Shown here: positions 9,101-16,298 of the stretch, piece after piece
Numbering within the stretch: the first letter of the stretch is position 1
Layout of the letters: each line of letters begins with the position of its first letter
Source of the DNA: Clostridia bacterium
GTDB taxonomy: Bacteria; Bacillota; Clostridia; Oscillospirales; Acutalibacteraceae
Assembly (NCBI GenBank): GCA_017537245.1
Contig: JAFYLD010000029.1
Span: forward strand, 1 to 64,000
Length of the DNA stretch: 64,000 nucleotides
Reading direction: 5' to 3'
Notes under the pieces: generated by a model
What the model was told of the DNA's origin: nothing
Seen by the model: the letters and a program-made list of their open reading frames with translations, nothing else
The model's database searches: none
Position numbers and translations under genes: made by a program

Positions 9101-11328
9101 AAACTGTTTATGATGCCAATGGTAATATTCTAAAGGTTATTGATGCCAAGGGAAATACAATTATAGAAAAAACGTATAATAGTCTTAATTTGCCATATGT
9201 TATAAAAGATTCTACCGGCAACATAACGACCAATTTATACAATGAACTCGGTAAGATACGACTTATTAGTGATCAATGTGGTAACACAAAAACATTTTCG
9301 TATAATTCTCGCGGATTTAATTCATCGGTTATTGATGCTAGAAGCGGCCAAAGCGCAGCGACTTATGATGCTTTAGGAAATATTGTATTTCTTACAGGCC
9401 CACTTGGTGGCGCAACTTATTATGAATATGATGATATGGGTAAACTGGTAAGTGAAACCACACCTACAGGCGGCATGGTAACATATGGATATAATGAACT
9501 TAATATTAAAGATTATATTAAAAATGCTAAGGGTCAAATACGAAAGTGTTACTATGATGCTTTAGGTAGAACAACCGGTTATATTTGTGAAGAAGATACC
9601 GTTAGCTATACCTATGATGCGAACGGTAATGTAACAATGGTTATTGATAAAAATGGAACTGTTGTTAGAGAGTATGATGCGCTTAATCGTGTTACAAAAT
9701 ATACTGATACATTTGGCAGAACCATTGGCTATGAGTATGATGTTGTGGGTAATCTTAAACGTCTTATTTATCCTGATAATACGGTGGTAGAATATGACTA
9801 TGACGCAAATAATAACCTTATTTCTGTAAGGGACTGGGCAAATAACGTAACCACATACATTTACGATGAAAACAATAAGGTGACAGATGTTCTACGTCCT
9901 GATGGTAGTACTACAAAAACCGTTTATGATTATTTGCAACGAGTAATTTCTACTATTGATAAGTCATCGCTTGGTGCTATTATTACGGGATTTGAATATT
10001 CATATGATGCACTCGGCAGAATAGAATCAGAGAAAAATCTTGAAAACAATACTATCGTATGGTATAATTACGATGAACTTGGTCGTATGACAAGTCGTAT
10101 TGTAAAAGATTTAAGTGGCGCTATTCAAGCACAAGAAAACTATTCTTATGATGCAGCGGGCAATATTATAAGCGCTCCGGATGGAAGCTATGAATACGAT
10201 CAACAAAACAATGTATTGTCTAGTTTTAATAACAGTATTGCAATTACCGATGCTGACGGCAACCTGATTTCTGTTTGTATAGATGGTGTAACAACATCTA
10301 ATTTTAAATACGATTCTGCAAATAGACTTATTAAAACCGACAATAACGAATATACTTATAATGCTGAAAATATTCGCATCAAGAATCTTTGTGGCGATTC
10401 GGAAATAACATATACCTACAACACCAACTGCAGATTAAGCCAGTTGCTTTATACCGAAGAAAATGGTGTAATTACTAAGTACGTGTATGGTAGAGGTTTG
10501 ATAGGCGATGCAATAACCGATAGCTTTAGGGTATATCACTTTGATTATCGCGGAAGTACGGTAGCAATTACAAGTCTATGTGGTTCTGAAATAGTTAGAA
10601 TTAATTACGACGCATATGGTAATATACTCAACACTGCTGATTTAATTTTACACAATCTCATTTTTTGTTATAACGGTCGTGACGGTGTAATCACTGACGA
10701 TAACGGTTTGCTTTATATGCGTGCTCGTTACTACTGTCCAAAACTTCGTAGATTTATTAATGCTGATATTCTTCACGGTGAGATTGCTGATTCTACTTCA
10801 CTCAATAGATATTCATATGTTAATGGTAATCCAGTGTCACTTATTGATCCGTTGGGGATGAGTGCAGAAAGAACTAGTGATTCACCAAGTTATTGGGATT
10901 TATTTAAAAATGCGGACGGTACTTATTCGTTATATGATAATAGGAGGCATAATCCAAATAGTGTTTTTCATGAACAGATGCTTTCCATATCACTATCGGG
11001 TCCATCGTTTGATTTGCTCGAGGGCAACATTGGCCTTGGCAGCGTAGGTATAGATGGATTTAATGGAGGTTGGGAATGGGAATATGTTGATCTCTCGTTG
11101 CTAGATTTTGGTCATGCAGAAGCTGGTGCAGAATTTAAAAACGGCAATCTCTATGTTGGTGCTTTCGCAAGTGCTTATAGCCCTTCGGTTTCGTTTAAAA
11201 TTTTTGGTGTTAAAATCGAAATTGGTGCAGAAGTTGGAGCTATTGGTGGTAAATTAAATGTGGGAACAGATGGTTTTTCAGCAAAAGCTGCGTATGGATT
11301 GGGATTATCACTTAGTATCAGTTGGTAA
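6154..11328 (+). CDS. Big_2-headed Rhs/YD-repeat polymorphic toxin-like protein
   Basis: The 1724-residue protein has three Big_2 Ig-like domains (about 1-90, 92-177, 178-262), an Rhs entry region (DPVDAYTGAHL near 277), about 1200 residues of YD repeats that form a cocoon-like shell, and an Rhs core end with RARYY and NPVSLIDPLGM (about 1560-1569). PVSLIDPLGM fits the PxxxxDPxG self-cleavage motif. The variable tip, residues 1570-1724, is Gly-rich with alternating hydrophobic residues in its last 80. There is no signal peptide although wall-anchored relatives such as WapA are secreted. GAAAGGAAA precedes the ATG. The holin, amidase and GH-like genes lie directly upstream. I do not recognise the tip's toxic activity. 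Confidence 0.9.
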   Translation: MENCIPVSSIVLEKTKLYFDKVGTIKTLRATVLPTNATYQDLIWQSNNPDVVVCDTYEIHAVGPGSAAIIVASTDGSGVAAVCTVDVVDKSADYIELSDTSLSMRVGTAACLHATVYPYETSNQCVEWSSSDSNIVSVDPETGYLEAWSPGYATIIAKSTDGRNLSAKCHIVVYSAIKVTGVSLSDKKIEIQEGTFFDSLIATVYPYNATNKGVSFTSNNTKVAKDFFNGMIEGVSPGTAIITVTTDDGGYTDTCTVTVTAKKPQPTIESANSNAPESTVADPVDAYTGAHLLTHTLMNLFGGQQLKLVANYDSTKLVVGSMGIGWNHSFEKNLEFCECEIRVYNNPSVYSKYIPNDDETKYYCESKNKRGYCLTVDVTQENPYVIDCNEERKEYYNADGLLAKIVDHQGFETFISYEESIITITDSLTNKTIYLEKDESGKIVRVYDDSSRQCILTYENNMLTNICDVNGNNISYTYTHDGQVLTGTDAEGICYFTNTYDEYGRVSTQKDGVAQSNETSFNYGENGERITINRNGDESVRVFNSDGLLIRYTDENGNTKTYEYDEYYNIIKETDNNGNSIIKTYNKFNKPTSITDKNGNVTRLVYNNFGDIIRIEYPKINGVTPIETFTYNSRNQLSVYTDLRGTTTQYFYDDSGLLTRKISGSRVVETVFENGLLVNKTDANGNVETYCYNAIGQQTSMVDAVGNVFSYEYDNLGNIIKTTDSDGNCIETQYDGNNQKEYVIDANGNKTEYSYNGNMKNTLVKLPDGSTISYEYDGEDRLIKLIDQAGNNTITEYDKVGNVLSKTLADGSTTEYTYDKVGNVLTETNSKGAVTTKTYDAKGNVLTVIDNDGNLTRYDYDAVSRVVRKTNAVSGSTVYEYSPAGDLLSEIDALGNKKTYSYDTYGNKLTVKDAKGNITAYTYDNNNNVLTVCDALGNIITNRYDGNNRLVETKDAKGNVKKYAYDCQGRCTHITDAKNNVFETVYDANGNILKVIDAKGNTIIEKTYNSLNLPYVIKDSTGNITTNLYNELGKIRLISDQCGNTKTFSYNSRGFNSSVIDARSGQSAATYDALGNIVFLTGPLGGATYYEYDDMGKLVSETTPTGGMVTYGYNELNIKDYIKNAKGQIRKCYYDALGRTTGYICEEDTVSYTYDANGNVTMVIDKNGTVVREYDALNRVTKYTDTFGRTIGYEYDVVGNLKRLIYPDNTVVEYDYDANNNLISVRDWANNVTTYIYDENNKVTDVLRPDGSTTKTVYDYLQRVISTIDKSSLGAIITGFEYSYDALGRIESEKNLENNTIVWYNYDELGRMTSRIVKDLSGAIQAQENYSYDAAGNIISAPDGSYEYDQQNNVLSSFNNSIAITDADGNLISVCIDGVTTSNFKYDSANRLIKTDNNEYTYNAENIRIKNLCGDSEITYTYNTNCRLSQLLYTEENGVITKYVYGRGLIGDAITDSFRVYHFDYRGSTVAITSLCGSEIVRINYDAYGNILNTADLILHNLIFCYNGRDGVITDDNGLLYMRARYYCPKLRRFINADILHGEIADSTSLNRYSYVNGNPVSLIDPLGMSAERTSDSPSYWDLFKNADGTYSLYDNRRHNPNSVFHEQMLSISLSGPSFDLLEGNIGLGSVGIDGFNGGWEWEYVDLSLLDFGHAEAGAEFKNGNLYVGAFASAYSPSVSFKIFGVKIEIGAEVGAIGGKLNVGTDGFSAKAAYGLGLSLSISW

Positions 11329-11348
11329 TTAATATTGGAGGTAAAAAC

Positions 11349-11645
11349 ATGTCGATTCGTTCTAAAAAATTTATATCTTATATTCCATTTGTTAATATTC
11401 TTGTTATTCCTATATTATGGTTTGCGTTTTACTTTAAAAATCCCATACCAAAGAAAAATTTTATAAAGTGTATATTAAAATGCTTTATGATTGGTGTAGC
11501 AATTACAATACCTAGGATTATAATTTTTAAAATTTTTGGCAGTGGATCGATCGACACCATTTCTACATATGTTGGAATTCTTCTAACTATGTTTTTGATA
11601 TGTTTTACAATGATTAAAGATGAAGAAAATATATTAAAAATGTGA
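11349..11645 (+). CDS. Small membrane protein, candidate immunity to the Rhs tip
   Basis: The 98-residue product has three hydrophobic segments (about residues 8-28, 41-60 and 68-86) with Lys-rich loops. ATG 11349 is chosen because TTGGAGG lies eight bases upstream; the earlier start at 11322 overlaps the Rhs gene without a ribosome site. It begins 20 bases after the Rhs stop codon, the usual place of an immunity gene. A membrane location would suit a tip that acts on membranes, but both points are inference. No family is recognised. Confidence 0.65.
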   Translation: MSIRSKKFISYIPFVNILVIPILWFAFYFKNPIPKKNFIKCILKCFMIGVAITIPRIIIFKIFGSGSIDTISTYVGILLTMFLICFTMIKDEENILKM

Positions 11646-11993
11646 TCGGTTACTTTTTGAACATATGGGGAACTTTCTCAAACAACTTTTATCACTACTG
11701 ATAAATATGCCAATATCTCCATTGTATTATCAGATGGATTGACTTCTTTTTGCATTAGGTCGGAAGGTGAGAACATTATGGATTTGCTGGAAAAATTAAT
11801 TCGGAACACAAAGGGACGGTTCTCTTGTGTTTATAAAACTTAAAAATATTCTATCAAATAAACAATTTTGCAAAAGAGGACGGTTGGAATAACATCCAAC
11901 CGTTTTTTTATTTGGGACATTACATTTCCTATTATCATTTTAAAATATTAATTGCAGCAATGCAAAAAACTAAGTTGCTTTGGAGGAAATAAA
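11646..11993. other. Gene-free stretch with a remnant reading frame and hairpins
   Basis: The frame from about 11662 to 11841 has no start near its beginning and contains ISIVLSDGL and MDLLEKLI, so it looks like the tail of a lost gene; only ATG 11779 could start it. A hairpin of AACACAA and TTGTGTT around GGGACGGTTCT lies at 11805-11831, a motif I have seen near mobile-element remnants in Clostridia. A strong terminator follows at 11880-11909. The stretch probably marks a decayed insertion at the end of the Rhs locus. Confidence 0.4.
11880..11909 (+). terminator. Rho-independent terminator
   Basis: CGGTTGG at 11881-11887 pairs with CCAACCG at 11896-11902 around an 8-base loop, followed by seven T residues. 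It closes the Rhs locus. Confidence 0.8.
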
Positions 11994-12986
11994 ATGAAAA
12001 AAACAGTAGAATTACCATTAATCGAGCCGATGTACGCTACGTATCACAACGGAATTGTTACTGCCTGCCTTGCGGACAATATAACGTTGCGAAACGCTTA
12101 CCTAAATGAAGTAGGTATTTTAGTTTGCAATAAAAAATTTTTAACTGGCTATACATCGCCCGAGATTAATGTTGAAGGAACAGAAATAGACGATGCATTC
12201 TTTTTAACAAAACAATGGATTTCTATGCTTCCATTGAAGAGTCAGTTAAATGCTGTAATTAGAAATTTAATTGATGATGGTTTTTATGTCCATTATTCCG
12301 GTGTGGATGATTATTTCATGGATGGTAAAAGTTGGTATGAAGAAAGACACTTCAGTCACGACGGAACTATTTGTGGTTATAATCAAGAGGATAAAACTTT
12401 TTGTATATATGCCTATGATAAAGACTGGGTGTATAGAAAGTTTTGGGTTCCGCAAAAATCTTTTGATGCCGGTAGGAAGTATGCGTTTGAACATGGCGTA
12501 AACGGATCAATTTGGGGAATGAAGCCTAAAGGAGAGAAAATAGAATTTTCGGCATCTAAAGCTTTAATATTGATAAAAGATTATCTTGATTCAAATATTA
12601 AAAAATACCCAGAAAAAGGAGATGGCAACGTAAGAGGAATTGTGGTTCATAAATATATTGTTAAGTATTTAGACAAGTTGTGTGACGGTTCAATTCCATA
12701 TGAAAAAATGGATTGGCGAGTTTTTCGTATGATTTGGGAGCACAAGAAGGTTATGTTAGAACGTATCAAGTGTATAGAAAACCAATTGGGTATGAATTCT
12801 GAGATAAGTGATGAATATAAAAACATAGTGGATGCAGCAAACAAGATGAGAATGATGTATGCATTATTACAAACTAAAAAAAGAGAATCTATTCTTCAAT
12901 CTCTACAAATAAAACTTATTATATTGAGTGATGGGGAATATAAGATATTAAAAGATTTACTAAAAAAGGTAAAAAAATTAGTATAG
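11994..12986 (+). CDS. Uncharacterised protein, resembles BtrH-like peptide-cluster proteins
   Basis: The 330-residue protein starts at ATG 11994, supported by TTGGAGGAAAT; an earlier in-frame ATG at 11952 lacks a ribosome site. It has YHNGIVTACLADN near residue 16, a Tyr/Trp-rich middle (Y-x-H-Y-S-G-V-D-D-Y-F followed by H-F-S-H-D), and a helical end with FRMIWEHKKVMLERI near 250. The single early Cys, the HD pair and the EHK segment resemble BtrH-N-like papain-fold proteins found near peptide natural-product genes, from memory only. No biosynthetic partners lie nearby. Function unknown. Confidence 0.6.
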   Translation: MKKTVELPLIEPMYATYHNGIVTACLADNITLRNAYLNEVGILVCNKKFLTGYTSPEINVEGTEIDDAFFLTKQWISMLPLKSQLNAVIRNLIDDGFYVHYSGVDDYFMDGKSWYEERHFSHDGTICGYNQEDKTFCIYAYDKDWVYRKFWVPQKSFDAGRKYAFEHGVNGSIWGMKPKGEKIEFSASKALILIKDYLDSNIKKYPEKGDGNVRGIVVHKYIVKYLDKLCDGSIPYEKMDWRVFRMIWEHKKVMLERIKCIENQLGMNSEISDEYKNIVDAANKMRMMYALLQTKKRESILQSLQIKLIILSDGEYKILKDLLKKVKKLV

Positions 12987-13235
12987 CTTAAATGGTATAC
13001 CATTTCTTTTTTGACATTAAATACAAGTGTTCTGAGTTTTTACAATATTTTTTTGGTGAATCACAGGAATAAACTATACTCAAATATTATATTTGAGTAA
13101 TTTAAAAGTGAATGTATAAATTTTTCTTGCAAATATAAGCTTTAATTAAAACCGCCAAACATTCTAAAAATAGAATTTGTTTGGCGGTTTTAATATACAT
13201 ATGCAAATTAGCAAGGTTTACTGAATCAGATGTGA
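12987..13235. other. Intergenic stretch with three inverted repeats
   Basis: No gene is visible. The 16-base palindrome AAATGGTATACCATTT at 12990-13005 followed by a T-run may terminate the preceding gene. CTCAAATA and TATTTGAG pair at 13079-13097. A long hairpin at 13148-13191 is listed separately. Confidence 0.6.
13148..13191. terminator. Long bidirectional terminator
   Basis: Arms 13148-13166 and 13171-13191 give a GC-rich core (CCGCCAAAC with GTTTGGCGG) and A/T flanks, around an AAAA loop. It can end the plus-strand gene at 11994 and the minus-strand spore-protein gene. Confidence 0.8.
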
Positions 13236-13475
13236 TTATACCATCAACCTAAAGCTATATATAAACTGCTTTTCGTGGTCGTTTACAGTGCGGTAGTTAC
13301 GAGTAAAATTCATATGTCGTACAGGACAGATGTTATTAACCATCTGACCGCCGATTGAACCTGCCTGTTTAGAGGTAAGATCGCCGTTATAACCCTGTTT
13401 AAGACTTACGCCTACTTCGTTGGCTGCCTCCATCTTAAAACGATTAAGTGCTTCGCTATTCTTTTTAGCCATCAT
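13236..13475 (-). CDS. Small acid-soluble spore protein, alpha/beta type
   Basis: The 79-residue protein carries both SASP signatures: a first helix with EALNRFKMEAANEVGV (about residues 8-23) and TSKQAGSIGGQMV (about 34-46), matching the usual EIA-x-E-x-GV and GSVGGE-type motifs. Such proteins coat and protect spore DNA in the forespore. AAGGAG lies six bases before a double ATG. The tail after GGQMV (about 33 residues, ending near the stop at 13236) does not look like the usual MAEQQL-type ending. It indicates that the organism forms spores. Confidence 0.85.
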   Translation of the reverse strand: MMAKKNSEALNRFKMEAANEVGVSLKQGYNGDLTSKQAGSIGGQMVNNICPVRHMNFTRNYRTVNDHEKQFIYSFRLMV

Positions 13476-13761
13476 GTTTCACTCCTTACATACACAAATT
13501 TGATTTGCGTTTGCAGTATTATCTTGTGAAGTATAAACTTTTTTATTAAAGGTAAATTTTGTGACTTTTGTAAAAAAATTCATTTATACACGTTATATTT
13601 ACAAATACTTTTATTAAGCGGTAAAATTATTTAGTAAATTTATATGCGTTTTAAAGGACAAAAATGACACTATAAATATGCTGGAATATTTTTACAAAGG
13701 GTGTAGTGTCTGCTCGGCTATTTGGATTGATTTCGGTGAGAGAGTAAGATATAAATAAAAT
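13476..13761. other. Gene-free stretch before the spore-protein gene
   Basis: I see no convincing gene or repeat. The spore-protein promoter should be here, read on the minus strand and expected to be sigma-G-type, but I could not identify a clear match. A 26-codon frame at 13679 has no ribosome site and was not called. Confidence 0.5.
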
Positions 13762-13794
13762 AACCCTGCTACACGTATTGCGTGTGGCAGGGTT
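13762..13794. terminator. Terminator of the LCP gene
   Basis: Arms 13762-13775 and 13781-13794 pair over 14 positions with one G-U, around a 5-base loop. On the minus strand the stem is followed by TTTTATTT. It lies directly after the LCP stop codon. Confidence 0.85.
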
Positions 13795-13803
13795 TTTGCT
13801 GTT

Positions 13804-14811
13804 TTATTGTGGTATATAGAACACGTCTATAACAGTTTGCAGGATTGATTCTTTATCGGCTTCAAATTCTATCCACTGTTCGCCTTCGGTTAGTGTGCCG
13901 TCAATAGATTTGTATTCTATTGCGTCACCAAAGTTAATGCTTAAACAATTTTGTGCAAGATACGCAATTTGTGCAAAAGAAATGTCGCTGTTAAAATATG
14001 GCGTCATTGTAGAATAAAGCGCTACGAGTTTTGAATAATCGTTTAATACTTGGTTGCTAGTTTTGTTAAGCAGTGCCGATAAAAATTGCTTTTGTCGTTC
14101 CATACGGCGAGCGTTTGCTTCTACGTCATCATCTCGATATGCGATATACGTGTGGGCTTGGTTGCCGTTTAAGGTTGTTTTTTGACCTTTTTTAAGGGTT
14201 AGTTTAGTAGAATTAAGATCTTCAAGGCTTGTTATATCAACGCCGCCAACCAAATCGGTTAGTTTTTCAACACCCTCCATTTCGATAGTGACATAGGAGC
14301 TAATGTTTATGTTATATAGCAATCTTCTAACAGAAGTCAAAACGTTTTCAGAGCTTTGCTCGGTTGAGTTACCATAAGCGTAGGCAAGGCATAACTGCTC
14401 GCGTTTTGTTCCGGCATATTTACCATCTTTGGTAAAGAGATTAACGTCTACCATCGTTTCGCGAGAAATCGGTATTATACACGCTTTTTTGGTTTCGGTA
14501 TCAATAGTAGCTACAAATATAACGTCCGCCTGACCATTTGCACCGCTACTGAAGTTTTCGTTAACGTTGTCGCGGTCAATACCCATCACAAGAAAGCTTA
14601 CTATATTTTTATTAAGCGTATATTTTTTGCCGTTATAACTTATTGTGTCTTCATCTTCAATCGTTACTTCATCGGCAGAAATATGCGTATCATCTTGGTG
14701 AAATTGCGTTTCACCAATATACGTAATAACCAAAAACGCTCCGACTAAAGCTAGTATTATTGAAAGTATGACAGAAACAACAATAATCGTTATTTTTTTC
14801 CACTTTTTCAT
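13804..14811 (-). CDS. LytR-CpsA-Psr (LCP) family wall-polymer transferase
   Basis: The 335-residue protein has one N-terminal membrane anchor (about residues 6-30) and an extracellular LCP domain (about 68-270): FLVMGIDRDN at the start, ADVIFVATID, the Arg-bearing PISRETMVDV, a VGGVDI segment and ARRMERQKQF. LCP enzymes transfer undecaprenyl-linked glycopolymers such as teichoic acids or capsule to peptidoglycan. It is monocistronic, with its own consensus promoter and terminator, and divergent from the Trk genes. Confidence 0.92.
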   Translation of the reverse strand: MKKWKKITIIVVSVILSIILALVGAFLVITYIGETQFHQDDTHISADEVTIEDEDTISYNGKKYTLNKNIVSFLVMGIDRDNVNENFSSGANGQADVIFVATIDTETKKACIIPISRETMVDVNLFTKDGKYAGTKREQLCLAYAYGNSTEQSSENVLTSVRRLLYNINISSYVTIEMEGVEKLTDLVGGVDITSLEDLNSTKLTLKKGQKTTLNGNQAHTYIAYRDDDVEANARRMERQKQFLSALLNKTSNQVLNDYSKLVALYSTMTPYFNSDISFAQIAYLAQNCLSINFGDAIEYKSIDGTLTEGEQWIEFEADKESILQTVIDVFYIPQ

Positions 14812-14826
14812 TTGATCACCAAAAAT

Positions 14827-14855
14827 ATTATAATGTTTACAATTATTTATGTCAA
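14827..14855 (-). promoter_or_regulatory. Sigma-A promoter of the LCP gene
   Basis: On the minus strand TTGACA (14855-14850) and TATAAT (14832-14827) are separated by 17 bases, a perfect consensus. GGTGAT and the ATG follow closely. Confidence 0.85.
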
Positions 14856-14891
14856 TGTAAAAAAGTAGTGGAAAAAATTTAATATGTGTAG

Positions 14892-14897
14892 TATAAT
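14892..14897 (+). promoter_or_regulatory. -10 box of the trkA promoter
   Basis: TATAAT at 14892-14897 lies 33 bases before the trkA start. The -35 candidate TGGAAA at 14869-14874 is at 17-base spacing but matches only four of six consensus bases. Confidence 0.55.
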
Positions 14898-14929
14898 TAA
14901 AGTTAAATAAATTTTCGGGTGGTAGTTAA

Positions 14930-16294
14930 ATGAAAATAATTATTGTAGGCGGCGGAAAAATAGGCGCTACTTTAATTGAAAATCTTGAGGCCGAAGGTCA
15001 CGATATAACGCTTATTGACAGTGAGCAAAAGGTTATTGATGAAATCAGTAACATTTACGACGTTATGTGTGTTTGTGGTAATGCGGTTGATAACGACACG
15101 TTAAATGAAGCGCAGGTTTCAAAGGCAGAGTTGTTGATTGCCGTTACTGAATCCGACGAGATAAACATGCTCATTTGCTTTATTGCAAAAAAAATGGGCG
15201 CGTCTTATACCGTTGCGCGCGTTAGAAATCCAGAGTTTAATGATAAACGTATGGCAGAGGTAAAGCAATTTCTTGACATTTCGCTATCTATCAATCCCGA
15301 ACTTTTGGCAGCGCAAGAAATCTTTAACGTTTTAAAACTACCCGCTGCAATAAATATAGAAACTTTTTCAAGACGAAATTTCTCTATGATAGAGCTATTG
15401 CTTAAAGAGGGTTCTCATTTAGATGGAATGAGTCTTATTGAGCTTCGTAAAAAGTATAATCTTAATTTCTTGATTTCGGTTGTTAAGCGCGATGAAGAAA
15501 TATATATTCCTGATGGTAACTTTGTGCTTAAATGTGGTGACCACATTTGTCTTACTGCTAATTTTACAGAAATTCAAAAGCTTCTTAAAGAATTAGGTCT
15601 TTCTAAAAGGCAGTCAAAATCCGTTATGATTTTGGGTGCAACCACCACAAGTTACTATCTTGCAAAAATGCTGCTTCGTTCCGGTACCGAAGTTACGATT
15701 ATAGATAAAGATAAAGATAGATGTAATCGTTTTGCCGAGGAATTGCCCGGCGCGGTTATTATTAACGGTGACGGCGCAGAGCAAGAGGTATTGATGGAAG
15801 AGGGAATAACAACCGTTGATGCTTTTACGGCGCTTACCGGTATTGACGAAGAGAATATTCTTATTTCAATCTTTGCTCAATCACAAAACGTGCCTCGAGT
15901 AGTTGCAAAAGTAAACCGTAGCGAGCTTGCATCTATGGCAGAAAAATTAGGACTTGATTCTATCGTATCGCCTAAAAAAGCAGCGTCAAACGTTATTACC
16001 AGTTATGCTAGAGCTATTGAAAATTCGGTTGGTAGTAACGTTGAAACAATGTATAAGCTGATGGACGGTAGGGTAGAGGCGCTAGAATTTAACGTTCAGC
16101 CCGATTTTAAGAATCAAAATATTCCGCTTAAAGATATGAAACTTAAAAAAGACGTTCTTATCGCGGGCATTATAAGAAAAAGAAAAGCATTTGTTCCTAA
16201 TGGTCTTGATGAGATAATGGCTGGTGACAAGATTATTGTAATTGCAAAATCCGGCGAAGAAAAGATGAACGACCTTGCCGATATTTTGAGGTAG
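14930..16294 (+). CDS. trkA: Trk potassium uptake system, NAD-binding subunit TrkA
   Basis: The 454-residue protein has two RCK modules, each a Rossmann fold plus a TrkA-C lobe: the first with GGGKIGATL at residues 7-15 and D30 as the ribose-binding acid, the second with ILGATTTSYYLAK near 233. The doubled architecture is typical of full-length TrkA. It sits on the cytoplasmic face and gates the membrane subunit in response to NAD(H) or ATP. The gene for that subunit starts four bases after its stop, so the two are translated together. A GGGTGG ribosome site precedes the ATG. Confidence 0.95.
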   Translation: MKIIIVGGGKIGATLIENLEAEGHDITLIDSEQKVIDEISNIYDVMCVCGNAVDNDTLNEAQVSKAELLIAVTESDEINMLICFIAKKMGASYTVARVRNPEFNDKRMAEVKQFLDISLSINPELLAAQEIFNVLKLPAAINIETFSRRNFSMIELLLKEGSHLDGMSLIELRKKYNLNFLISVVKRDEEIYIPDGNFVLKCGDHICLTANFTEIQKLLKELGLSKRQSKSVMILGATTTSYYLAKMLLRSGTEVTIIDKDKDRCNRFAEELPGAVIINGDGAEQEVLMEEGITTVDAFTALTGIDEENILISIFAQSQNVPRVVAKVNRSELASMAEKLGLDSIVSPKKAASNVITSYARAIENSVGSNVETMYKLMDGRVEALEFNVQPDFKNQNIPLKDMKLKKDVLIAGIIRKRKAFVPNGLDEIMAGDKIIVIAKSGEEKMNDLADILR

Positions 16295-16298
16295 TTTT

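Noticed and set aside
8708..9133. 141-residue frame inside the Rhs gene
   Set aside because: It is a frame-shifted shadow of the YD repeats with no ribosome site.
7000..10860. DNA repeat array or CRISPR-like structure
   Set aside because: The periodic pattern comes from YD amino-acid repeats in a single open frame. Unit lengths and DNA sequences vary, with no identical repeats or spacers.
6154..11328. Signal peptide at the start of the Big_2-Rhs protein
   Set aside because: The N-terminus begins directly with a Big_2 strand pattern and has no hydrophobic stretch. The ribosome site fixes the start, and no upstream in-frame extension provides one.
13679..13759. 26-codon reading frame with two Cys residues
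   Set aside because: It has no ribosome site, no terminator of its own and no recognisable sequence.
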